From Candidatus Blackburnbacteria bacterium RIFCSPLOWO2_01_FULL_40_20 (GTDB lineage: Bacteria > Patescibacteriota > Microgenomatia > UBA8517 > UBA10165), in NCBI GenBank assembly GCA_001816475.1, contig MHCC01000026.1, positions 1 through 58,927 of the forward strand: a stretch of 58,927 bases of DNA, in the 5' to 3' direction. Each line of letters starts with the position of its first letter. The stretch's first letter is position 1. Positions 42,618 through 50,171 of this stretch are shown in pieces. The notes under the pieces are model-generated. The model ran no database searches, was not told the origin of the DNA, and saw nothing but the letters and a program-made list of their open reading frames with translations. The translations under genes were made by a program, and so were the position numbers.

Positions 42618-44363
42618 TTACACCCCATTTGTAGGTTGAGTTGCCACAATTTCTGCTTCTTTGAGCTCGGGCTCTGCCTTCGGTCCCTGCATGAACCTTG
42701 ACAAGGAAAGCTTTTTGAAAGCTTTAATTATCAGGTTCAGTTCTTCAACTTTTAGCAAGTAGGAAATAAGTAAATATATTGCTGCGCCCACAAACGCTAC
42801 AAACGCAGTAATTAAAATAAGGTTTAGCGTATAGCGAGTATCTAAAACAAACTTATCAAAAGTTGTTGGTAATCCCAAACCAATTTGACCCAAGAAGCTA
42901 AGCTTCTTGTCCCAAACAGATCTGTCTAGAATCTTGAGAAGAATAAACATTGAAGCGCCAGAAGAAGATGCTGCGACAAAAACCTTAGAAAGAGTCCCGC
43001 CAATTCCAAGTTTTCCCAATCCTCCTACTTTTTTCCCGAGAAGAACAAACAGGATAATAAGCTGAACTGTCCCTGCAACAGAATAAGACAGTGCTAATCC
43101 CCAAATTGGCAATTTAAAAACTAAAATAAATAAAGCCCCAAAACCAGAGTTTAAAAGAATATTTAAAATCGAAACTTTTACAGGTGTTGTTGTGTCTTGA
43201 AGTGCATAAAATGCACGACTAATTAAAAGAGACAGTGCGTATGAGACCGCTCCAATTGTAAAAGCTGAAAGTACGTATCCAGTTTGAACTGTATCTAACC
43301 AATCAAATTGATCCGCTCCAAATGCAAGCCGAACAATCGGAACACGAAGAACAGTTAAAAATACACTAATGGGCAAGACCAAAAACAATATTTCGCGGAA
43401 AGATGATGCAAACATTACTTTAAAACCTTCCATGTCTTTTGTTGAGGCAAGACGGGAAAGCTGTGGAAAAGAAGCCTTGGCGATTGACAAACCAAAAAGT
43501 CCAACGGGCAATGCGGCCAGGGAATCTCCGAATTTAAAGTAAGTTAATCCTCCCACAACAAGGGACGCAATAAACAAATCTGTAAAACGTTTAATTTGTA
43601 AGAAAGAAAGCTCAACAATCCGAGGCAGAGCAAGTTTCATTATTGAACGAACTCCGGGGTTGGCAAAATTCAGAGAAAAAATTGGTTTAAAGCCCAAAGA
43701 TAGGGCGAGTGGGAGTTGAATCAATAAATGCATTGCGCTTCCGATAACAACACCTAATACTGGTGCAAAAAGACCGAGGGTTGGTGCAAGAAAATATGTA
43801 GACACGATTATTCCAAGGTTGTAAAAAAGTGGAGCAAACGAAGAAATCAAAAAACGTTGATTTGACTCAAGAACAGCTGTTAGGTGATAACTTGCTATAA
43901 AAAACATCTGAGCAATAAGAAGAATTCTTGTAAAACTTACAGTTTGGGTAATTTGTTCAGGAGTAAATCCCTTGGCAATTATTGAATAAATTGGATGGGC
44001 AAAAACAAAAATAACGGCTGAAAAAATTAAGAAGAACAAAAACATTGCGTTTAATGTCATTCCTGCCACATTCCAAGCTTCTTTATCTTCCCCTTTTGCT
44101 AAATACTTGGTAAACACAGGAATAAAAGCAGAAGACATTGCACCCAAAATTAATATTTCAAAAATCATATCCGGGAGCTGAAAAGCAGCCAAAAAGGTAT
44201 CAAGTTGTTCAGGGGGGAAGAAATGAACAAAAGTTCTATAACGAATAAGTCCTAAAACACGAGAAGCAGCTACCATAATCATTATAATTACTGCTGCTGA
44301 TAAAATATTTGCCTGTTTGCTGTAGAGAAGTTTTCGACCGTTCTCGAATAGTGCCTTTACCAT
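42618..44363 (-). CDS. murJ: Lipid II flippase MurJ (MviN family)
   Basis: Moves lipid II across the membrane for peptidoglycan synthesis. 581 aa with about 14 hydrophobic segments. Family motifs are ASRVLGLIRYRTFVHFFPP near the N-terminus, LPDMIFEILILGAMSSAFIPVFTKYL and ISRAFYALQDTTTPVKVSILNILLN. The promoter (TTGTCC-17-TATACT) overlaps the -10 of the divergent rpsT promoter. The only nearby wall-related genes in this direction are on the far side of the chaperone operon. Confidence 0.95.
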   Translation of the reverse strand: MVKALFENGRKLLYSKQANILSAAVIIMIMVAASRVLGLIRYRTFVHFFPPEQLDTFLAAFQLPDMIFEILILGAMSSAFIPVFTKYLAKGEDKEAWNVAGMTLNAMFLFFLIFSAVIFVFAHPIYSIIAKGFTPEQITQTVSFTRILLIAQMFFIASYHLTAVLESNQRFLISSFAPLFYNLGIIVSTYFLAPTLGLFAPVLGVVIGSAMHLLIQLPLALSLGFKPIFSLNFANPGVRSIMKLALPRIVELSFLQIKRFTDLFIASLVVGGLTYFKFGDSLAALPVGLFGLSIAKASFPQLSRLASTKDMEGFKVMFASSFREILFLVLPISVFLTVLRVPIVRLAFGADQFDWLDTVQTGYVLSAFTIGAVSYALSLLISRAFYALQDTTTPVKVSILNILLNSGFGALFILVFKLPIWGLALSYSVAGTVQLIILFVLLGKKVGGLGKLGIGGTLSKVFVAASSSGASMFILLKILDRSVWDKKLSFLGQIGLGLPTTFDKFVLDTRYTLNLILITAFVAFVGAAIYLLISYLLKVEELNLIIKAFKKLSLSRFMQGPKAEPELKEAEIVATQPTNGV

Positions 44364-44401
44364 AAACTAACTGCGACCACCACGAACAAAGTTGTACATG
44401 G

Positions 44402-44451
44402 TTGCACATTTCCTGTCTACTTAGTATAATTGCGCTTGGTAAGAAGGACAA
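44402..44451. promoter_or_regulatory. Face-to-face murJ / rpsT promoters sharing the -10 region
   Basis: Plus strand: TTGCAC (44402-44407), 17 bp, TATAAT (44425-44430) for rpsT. Minus strand: TTGTCC (44446-44451), 17 bp, TATACT (44423-44428) for murJ. The two -10 boxes overlap by four bases, so polymerase can occupy only one at a time. Confidence 0.75.
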
Positions 44452-44489
44452 TAGGAACTTAATAATAAAATCTTAAGCTTGCAAAAACT

Positions 44490-44756
44490 ATGCCAGTACT
44501 AAAATCAGCAAAAAAAGCGCAAAGACAATCAATATATAAAAAATCTTTAAACGAAAGAACAAAGAAAGTAATGAGAGACACAATTAGGTTCTTTCGCTCG
44601 AACCCGACTCTGGAAAATCTAAAAAAGGCCCAATCGGTAGTTGATCGTGCCGCAAAAAAGCATGTAATCCACAAAAATCGTGCAGCCAGACTTAAAAAAG
44701 GGTTTGCAAAACTTGCTTCTCAACCAGCTCCTAAAAAAGCAGCAAAAAAGAAGTAA
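44490..44756 (+). CDS. rpsT: 30S ribosomal protein S20
   Basis: Basic three-helix protein that binds the 16S 5' domain. 88 aa, with KSAKKAQRQS, NERTKKVMRDTIRFF and DRAAKKHVIHKNRAARLKKGFAKL, and a Lys/Ala tail. It has its own promoter 60 nt upstream. The pilus-like cluster follows 133 nt later, behind a heptad palindrome. Confidence 0.95.
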   Translation: MPVLKSAKKAQRQSIYKKSLNERTKKVMRDTIRFFRSNPTLENLKKAQSVVDRAAKKHVIHKNRAARLKKGFAKLASQPAPKKAAKKK

Positions 44757-44809
44757 AAATCATTAGATTTCCCACTCTTCTATACCCCATTTTTATATGC
44801 TAATATTAA

Positions 44810-44882
44810 TAGAGCGTAGAGCACAGAACATAGAGCATAGGTGTGAAATCCAAATATTTCCTTAGTTCTTAGCTCTTAGCTT
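44810..44882. repeat. Heptad-repeat palindrome, GAGCATA class (pilN leader)
   Basis: Plus strand TAGAGCGTAGAGCACAGAAC then ATAGAGCATAGG, a loop, and CTTAGTT-CTTAGCT-CTTAGCTT. It ends 7 nt before the pilN ATG at 44890. It has the same orientation relative to the gene as the fusA, pnp and DHH copies. Confidence 0.75.
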
Positions 44883-44889
44883 TAGATGT

Positions 44890-45453
44890 ATGTCTGCCAC
44901 CAAAAGAAAAAACGTTAATCTTTTACCTTCTACGGGCTTTGAACATTCCCAAACCGGAAAATTACTTAATTGGCTTCTTACCGGGGGACGCGTTATTGTT
45001 ATTTGCACAGAAATAGTTGTAATAGGTGCATTTTTTTCTCGTTTTTGGCTTGATAAAACACTTACTGATCTTTATGAACAAAATAACTTAAAAAAAGCTC
45101 AAATTGAAGCTTCGTCAGTTTTTGAGTCTGAGTTTAAGGCACTCCAAACAAGAATTAATATAATCAAAAGCTCGGATGCGACTAAGTTGGACGCTTCAAT
45201 AGTAACAAAAAACATCGCATCTGTTTTGCCACCAGGGGTAGTCTTGACCAACATATCAATTGCAAATGGCGAAGTGATATTAAAAGGAAACTCTCTTTCT
45301 GAAGGAGGATTGGTCGGACTAATGAAAGCTTTGGAAGGAAGAAAGGATTTTAAAAACCCTATATTGTCTAACATTGGTCTGGAAACTCTCGGGCAACAAT
45401 TGATCGGCTTTACAATCAAATTTAACACAGAAAAGGAAGGTAAAAGTAAATGA
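44890..45453 (+). CDS. pilN: PilN-like type IV pilus assembly protein
   Basis: 187 aa. A short cytoplasmic N-terminus contains KRKNVNLLPSTG, the PilN signature that docks into PilM. Then come a transmembrane helix (about 34-52), a coiled coil (LYEQNNLKKAQIEASSVFESEFKALQ region) and a ferredoxin-like fold with SVLPPGVVLTNISI. It overlaps the next gene by 4 bp. A PilM partner is not adjacent; the protein at 15487-17826 has a PilM-like N-terminal region and could fill that role. Confidence 0.82.
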   Translation: MSATKRKNVNLLPSTGFEHSQTGKLLNWLLTGGRVIVICTEIVVIGAFFSRFWLDKTLTDLYEQNNLKKAQIEASSVFESEFKALQTRINIIKSSDATKLDASIVTKNIASVLPPGVVLTNISIANGEVILKGNSLSEGGLVGLMKALEGRKDFKNPILSNIGLETLGQQLIGFTIKFNTEKEGKSK

Positions 45454-46106
45454 CAGTAAACTATCGAGAACAATACGCAAAGTACAACAAATATTTTACA
45501 AGCCTTAGACTTGTTTATACAAAAAAGCCTGAAGTTAGGGTGAGTCTTAATTTATTAATGACTCTCTTGGCTATTTCCTTCTTTGGTCTTTTTGCACTTA
45601 GATCAACTATTTCAACAATTGCCGAACTTTTATCAAACGTCAAATCACAAGAGGAAATCTCAAATAAGCTTGATGAAAAAATTCAAGCACTGCAAAAGGC
45701 ACATGCAAATTGGACACAAGAAGCTCAAAGGGAATTCTTAATTGACCAAGCACTGCCAAAAGGACCTCAACCTGATGACTATTTAAGACAGATTGAGGGC
45801 CTTTCTGCTCAAACAAGTGTTACGCTTATCGCGCTTACGTTGCAAGATGTCTTGATTTATGGAAAGGGAGGCATAAGTGCTGACCAGAATGCAGATAAAG
45901 ATAGCTCCGGACCAGTCAAATACATGAATGTAACATTCACAGTTGAAGGACAATATTCTCAAGTTATTTCTTTCGAGAACGGTCTAGAAAATCTAAGAAG
46001 GACCATTAAGATTGACACACTTTCTTTAGGGCAGGCAAAAAAACAAACAAACAATATTACACTAACAATCGCAGGAAAAGTTCCTTACTTGGATAGTCAA
46101 AAATAA
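45450..46106 (+). CDS. pilO: PilO-like type IV pilus assembly protein
   Basis: 218 aa. Cytoplasmic N-terminus, transmembrane helix (about 31-50), coiled coil (NKLDEKIQALQKAHANW), then a PilO-type domain with PDDYLRQIEGLSAQTSVTLIAL and MNVTFTVEGQYSQVISFENGLENLRR. In type IV pili PilN and PilO form the inner-membrane alignment complex. It starts at a codon overlapping the pilN stop. No PilB, PilC or pilin gene is present in the window. Confidence 0.8.
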   Translation: MTVNYREQYAKYNKYFTSLRLVYTKKPEVRVSLNLLMTLLAISFFGLFALRSTISTIAELLSNVKSQEEISNKLDEKIQALQKAHANWTQEAQREFLIDQALPKGPQPDDYLRQIEGLSAQTSVTLIALTLQDVLIYGKGGISADQNADKDSSGPVKYMNVTFTVEGQYSQVISFENGLENLRRTIKIDTLSLGQAKKQTNNITLTIAGKVPYLDSQK

Positions 46107-46111
46107 GCAAT

Positions 46112-46423
46112 ATGGACAAGAAAAAAGGCTCGTTTTTAACTATATTTGCCATTATTACAACCATCACAATTATTATGTGGATTTCTGTATCTGCTTACTT
46201 AAATTTCAAAAAAGTAGATTTATCCTCAGTCCCTCCTAACGTACTATCGCCCCTTAACCCTAACTTAGATAAAGAAGTCTTCACGCTGCTTGAAAAAAAG
46301 AGGCTCATGAGCGAAGAAGAAATCTCAAGCTTTAAGCCAGCTTTTAAATCGCAAAAAAATGGTATCAAAATTAATGAATCGTCGAAAAGCGCTGAAGCTA
46401 CAAGCTCGCCAACAAGAGAATAA
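46112..46423 (+). CDS. Small single-pass membrane protein of the pilus-like cluster
   Basis: 103 aa. MDKKKG, a transmembrane helix (about 8-30), then a polar outer part ending in Ser/Glu-rich sequence. No homologue is recognised. It lies 5 nt after pilO and 5 nt before the Fn3 protein, so it is co-transcribed with them. By position it may be the PilP-like or minor component of the assembly, but nothing in its sequence shows this. Confidence 0.65.
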   Translation: MDKKKGSFLTIFAIITTITIIMWISVSAYLNFKKVDLSSVPPNVLSPLNPNLDKEVFTLLEKKRLMSEEEISSFKPAFKSQKNGIKINESSKSAEATSSPTRE

Positions 46424-46428
46424 CTAGC

Positions 46429-47763
46429 ATGGGTCAGTATAAAATTCCAACCTTTCTGGGTTTATTTACAATTGCACTTGCAACAGGCATAGGAGTACTA
46501 CTTGTTCAAAATCAAAAAAACTATAAAACATCCGCCTCCCCTGATGAAATTCCTGATCAAGTAAAAATAACCAACATCTCAGATAGGAATATTACTATTT
46601 CTTGGACAACCGATAAACAAACTTCAGGTTTTATTGCTTATGGCAAATCCGACAACCTAGGTGCAACGGTGAATCAACCAAATCCTTCATTAATCCACTA
46701 CATTACTCTAGACAACTTAACTCCTGAAACCAAATACTATTTTAAAATTGGATCGGGGAAGAATTTGTATGACAATAACGGTCTGCCTTACGAGGTTAAA
46801 ACCGCACCAAGCCTCAAGCAAGTACAAAACACTGATATTATTTTTGGAAACATTAAACTTTCCTCTAGTAGTTCAAGTTCCCAAGCCATCGTATATGTGA
46901 GCATCCCAGGCACAAGCCAACTTTCTGCTCTAACAGATTCCCAAGGAAAGTGGACGGTTCTCCTTTCCACTGCAAGAAGTAGCAGTCTTGTTTCTTATAC
47001 TGTGTATGACAAAGAAAGAACTCCAATAGAAATATACGTTCAAGGAGAAAATGGAAAATTTGCCACTGCAAAAACTACCACAAAACTTTCACGCCCTGTA
47101 CCAATAATTACATTGGGCCAGAACCATGACTTTTCCTCAAGCCTCACAAGCACTATTCAAACAAACATAAATCCTCAGAAGGAAGACCAAAGCCCAACAT
47201 CTCAATTAAGTCTGCCAGATGACACATCTTCAGCGCCATCTCCCACACCATCGGCTACGCCAGGAGTAAAAAAATCTCCACCGCCGGTCAAAAAAGTCAC
47301 TATAGAAATCTTAAGTCCAAAAAAAGGGGAGCAGTTAGAAAAGCAAAAGCCAGTGTTTGAGGGAGTAGGTACTCCTGATTCAGACTTTACCATAAAAGTA
47401 CAGTCAACAAAAACTTACACTGATTCCGTGTCGGTAGGTCAAAACGGAAAGTGGAGTTGGGAGCCCCCGAATTCCCTGAATGCTGGCAACCACACAGTTA
47501 CAGTAAGTTGGATCGACGAAAACGGGCAAGCTAAAACAACCGAGCAAAATTTTGTTATTTTAGCAGCAGTGGGATCAAATGTTGTTTCAACATCTCCGGT
47601 TCCTACACCAAAACCAAGTCCAAACGCTAGCGTTGCTCCTTCAAAGGAGACATCTTTCCTTTTAAAATCAGGAAATTTGACACAAACATTTATGGCGTTC
47701 ATAATAGGCATAGTAGTGTTTGCAATAGGATTGTTTTTACCTAAAACAAGTCCAAGAAATTAA
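46429..47763 (+). CDS. Surface protein with Fn3-type and Ig-like domains
   Basis: 444 aa: signal/anchor helix (about 7-26), a fibronectin type III-like domain (QVKITNISDRNITISWTTD, LTPETKYYFKIGSG), a carboxypeptidase-regulatory-like segment (IVYVSIPGTSQLSALTDSQGKWTV), a Ser/Pro/Thr stalk (residues 250-290), a second beta domain with GVGTPDSDFTIKV and WSWEPP, another Pro/Ser linker, and a C-terminal hydrophobic helix (about 420-438) with PKTSPRN after it. This is a double-anchored or processed adhesin-like layout. No LPxTG is visible. Confidence 0.7.
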   Translation: MGQYKIPTFLGLFTIALATGIGVLLVQNQKNYKTSASPDEIPDQVKITNISDRNITISWTTDKQTSGFIAYGKSDNLGATVNQPNPSLIHYITLDNLTPETKYYFKIGSGKNLYDNNGLPYEVKTAPSLKQVQNTDIIFGNIKLSSSSSSSQAIVYVSIPGTSQLSALTDSQGKWTVLLSTARSSSLVSYTVYDKERTPIEIYVQGENGKFATAKTTTKLSRPVPIITLGQNHDFSSSLTSTIQTNINPQKEDQSPTSQLSLPDDTSSAPSPTPSATPGVKKSPPPVKKVTIEILSPKKGEQLEKQKPVFEGVGTPDSDFTIKVQSTKTYTDSVSVGQNGKWSWEPPNSLNAGNHTVTVSWIDENGQAKTTEQNFVILAAVGSNVVSTSPVPTPKPSPNASVAPSKETSFLLKSGNLTQTFMAFIIGIVVFAIGLFLPKTSPRN

Positions 47764-47774
47764 AAAAATAATAG

Positions 47775-47815
47775 ACCTGCCTACAAAAGCCGATTAAATT
47801 CGGATTTTGGCAGGT
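47775..47815. terminator. Hairpin after the Fn3 protein gene
   Basis: ACCTGCC / GGCAGGT outer stem with an inner AAAAgCCGA / TCGGattTT stem, about 41 nt, between the Fn3 gene and the Cys-rich gene. It has no strong T-run, so it may be a processing or partial termination site. It contains the CCGATTAAATTCGG word. Confidence 0.55.
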
Positions 47816-47832
47816 ATACAAAAAATCCTGCC

Positions 47833-49548
47833 ATGGACGATAAACTAAACGGAAACCAAGAACCCGCGCGAGACGCAATCAACCTTGTTCAACCAACTGT
47901 CAACCCTTCCAACATCGCACAAAATCCCCAAGGCCAAACACCTCTAAATCCTCCATCGCCAATTAATCTTGAGACACCTATTTCAAAACCTGTTTCCGAT
48001 TCTCCAACCCCACCGGCTGATCCACCCACCCCATCACCCGCAACACCTCCTGCCCCAGGAAACATAAGTGAACCTCTCCAGTCGCCTGCACCTGGACAAC
48101 CAACTCCCGGCTCGACTCCTTCTTTTGAAAGTGTTAGTGTTGCAGCTCAAGAAACAGCCATGGCAATGGACGCGGGAGAAAACTCCTCAAACATGGATCT
48201 TTCTCCTGTTATTTCTCCCCCACCTTCAGGAAAATCAAAGACAGGGCTAATTGGAACATTGGCAGCTGTTGCTTTTTTAACGGTTACACTCTTTAGCGGA
48301 CTTGCCCTTGTTGGCCAAAAGCAACTTTTCCAAAACAAGGCGTTTGAGGCAAGTGAGTGTGATGCCCATGGGGGGTTTGCAGGTTTTGATAGGGCTGCAG
48401 ACTGCGGACGTATGCAGCCAAACGGAGAATGGGTAAATATTGCCAGATGTAATGACGGATCAACTATTACCCTTGAGCCAACTGGTGAAGCAGCCAATTG
48501 CAATACAGAACCTCAATGTACCAACTCAGACACAGGCCAAACATACCACTCAGGAAGCAGAATATTTAATTGCACTGGAAATAAAGCAGCTTGCCGCGGA
48601 GAAGCAGGGGAAGGTATTCCTAGTGTTTGTGGAACTGACGGGAATTGGAGTGACGGAGGTCCGGAATGTACAAATGAATGCCCTGTTGCAGATAAATCAG
48701 ATTGCGAATATCCAGAAAAGTGCACAACAACTGACAACAAAGAAGGGACCAAAATATGTTCCGGGGAAAAAGATTCTGCAGACAATAACAAGTGTAAATG
48801 GGACGCTGCTGTTTCAAGTTGTAGCGCATGTACTGTAAATCCAGTTCAGTCTTGTCAATACAACAGAAATTACCAAGCCGGACTTCTTGACGGCAAAGTA
48901 AATCCAGATTCAAACTGTGGAACAAACGGAGGAGTTTACTGTAATGACGGCGGAAACTTTAATGTTTGTTGTTATTCAGACGGAAACTGCTATCAAGGTC
49001 AACAACGCAACGCCTGCGAAAATTTAGGTAACGGTTCGATAAAAACCAATCAAACGGCGCAAGTTAACGAGTACTACTGTCCAGACCAAACCTCGGCTGG
49101 TAGTTCTTGTTCTTCAAACATTAGATCTTTGGGGACAAAAGGCCCTGGAACATATTCGGTGGGACAAGATAGAGGTTGTGGAGGATATCAAATTGATGCA
49201 GTCGGGCTTTGCGGAAGCTATACGTTTAAGGAATGCCCTGCACCACCCGCTGGCGGACCATCATACACATCCCAATGTCTTGATGTTCGTTTCTATAGCG
49301 CCGCAGGTACTCGAATTACAAATCCAGCGTCCGAAGTTAAAGCAGGTGACAGGATAAAAATTGCAGTTTCCGGATCAACAAACGAGCCAGGAGGTCTTTC
49401 TAAAGCAAGATTCCGCATAAATAGTGGAGAATGGGAAGAGGTAACAACTAAAAATTCTCAAAACGAATACTTTGTTGAAAGAACAATAGCAGCTGGTGCA
49501 TTTAGAGTAGAAGCTCAAGTTTATAACCCGAATCTGGGTTGGAAGTAA
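47833..49548 (+). CDS. Cys-rich surface protein with Pro-rich N-terminal tail
   Basis: 571 aa. Residues 1-135 are a Pro/Thr/Ser-rich hydrophilic tail; a transmembrane helix lies at about 138-160. The rest is outside and carries more than 30 cysteines in short Gly/Asn-rich modules (CDAHGGFAGFDRAADCGR, CGTDGNWSDGGPEC, CEYPEKC). A C-terminal beta domain (GDRIKIAVSGSTNEPGG, ARFRINSGEW) follows. Disulfide-rich adhesin-like architecture is inferred. It lies in the pilN-pilO cluster, 3 nt before the next gene. Confidence 0.7.
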   Translation: MDDKLNGNQEPARDAINLVQPTVNPSNIAQNPQGQTPLNPPSPINLETPISKPVSDSPTPPADPPTPSPATPPAPGNISEPLQSPAPGQPTPGSTPSFESVSVAAQETAMAMDAGENSSNMDLSPVISPPPSGKSKTGLIGTLAAVAFLTVTLFSGLALVGQKQLFQNKAFEASECDAHGGFAGFDRAADCGRMQPNGEWVNIARCNDGSTITLEPTGEAANCNTEPQCTNSDTGQTYHSGSRIFNCTGNKAACRGEAGEGIPSVCGTDGNWSDGGPECTNECPVADKSDCEYPEKCTTTDNKEGTKICSGEKDSADNNKCKWDAAVSSCSACTVNPVQSCQYNRNYQAGLLDGKVNPDSNCGTNGGVYCNDGGNFNVCCYSDGNCYQGQQRNACENLGNGSIKTNQTAQVNEYYCPDQTSAGSSCSSNIRSLGTKGPGTYSVGQDRGCGGYQIDAVGLCGSYTFKECPAPPAGGPSYTSQCLDVRFYSAAGTRITNPASEVKAGDRIKIAVSGSTNEPGGLSKARFRINSGEWEEVTTKNSQNEYFVERTIAAGAFRVEAQVYNPNLGWK

Positions 49549-49551
49549 TTT

Positions 49552-50169
49552 ATGAAGCTCGATAAAAAAACAGTTTTAATGATCGTTTCAACAATAATTA
49601 TCTCTCTTGCCGCGGCTTTCGGTGGTTGGAAATTATATTTTTCACGAAACCAAGCGATTGCACCAACCGCTCCAAAACCGGGTTCCGCTCAAGAAGTCGC
49701 GACAACATGCACAGCTTCTTTTACAGTTGCCGCTTTGCCCGTTACCCCTAGCCCTACGTCACCATCGCCAAGCGTAAGACCAACTCCATCACCTAGCCCA
49801 TCACCGTCCTCAAGACCATCTCCTGCAGCCTCACCATCCCCCACACCTGAGGGTGGTCCTGTTATTCAATCACCAAGCCCATCACCAAGAATTTCTCCGT
49901 CCCCATCACCTAGCCCATCACCATCCTCAAACCCATCCCCTGCTGCCTCACCTACCCCCACCCCTGAGGGTGGTCCTGTTATTCAATCACCAAGCCCAAG
50001 TCCATCTTCATCACCCAAGGTTGTTGCACAGGCCAGTCCAAAAGCGTCTCCTAATGTATCACCAAGTCCTGTACCCCAACTTCCAGTTGCCGGGGTAAGT
50101 ATTCCAAGCATAGCAGCGATTGGAAGTGGAATAATTCTTCTTGTGGTTGGCGCACTTCTTGCTTTTTAA
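49552..50169 (+). CDS. Pro/Ser-rich wall-stalk protein with LPVAG sorting-type tail
   Basis: 205 aa: signal/anchor helix (about 8-29), a Pro/Ser stalk (residues 65-175) containing a 39-residue tandem duplication, then LPVAG at 177-181 followed by a hydrophobic helix to the last residue (VSIPSIAAIG...ALLAF). Pro-rich stalk plus LPxxG plus terminal helix is the layout of a sortase substrate, although the usual basic tail is missing. The sortase at 14801-15490 is a candidate partner. It is the last gene of the surface cluster; the next gene converges with a 2-bp gap. Confidence 0.7.
   Translation: MKLDKKTVLMIVSTIIISLAAAFGGWKLYFSRNQAIAPTAPKPGSAQEVATTCTASFTVAALPVTPSPTSPSPSVRPTPSPSPSPSSRPSPAASPSPTPEGGPVIQSPSPSPRISPSPSPSPSPSSNPSPAASPTPTPEGGPVIQSPSPSPSSSPKVVAQASPKASPNVSPSPVPQLPVAGVSIPSIAAIGSGIILLVVGALLAF
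49786..50005. repeat. 117-bp tandem duplication in the Pro/Ser-rich gene
   Basis: Copy 1 starts at 49786 and copy 2 at 49903, both with CCATCACCTAGCCCATCACC. The period of 39 codons keeps the reading frame. Differences are mostly synonymous, plus R to N and S to T changes. Confidence 0.9.
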
Positions 50170-50171
50170 TC

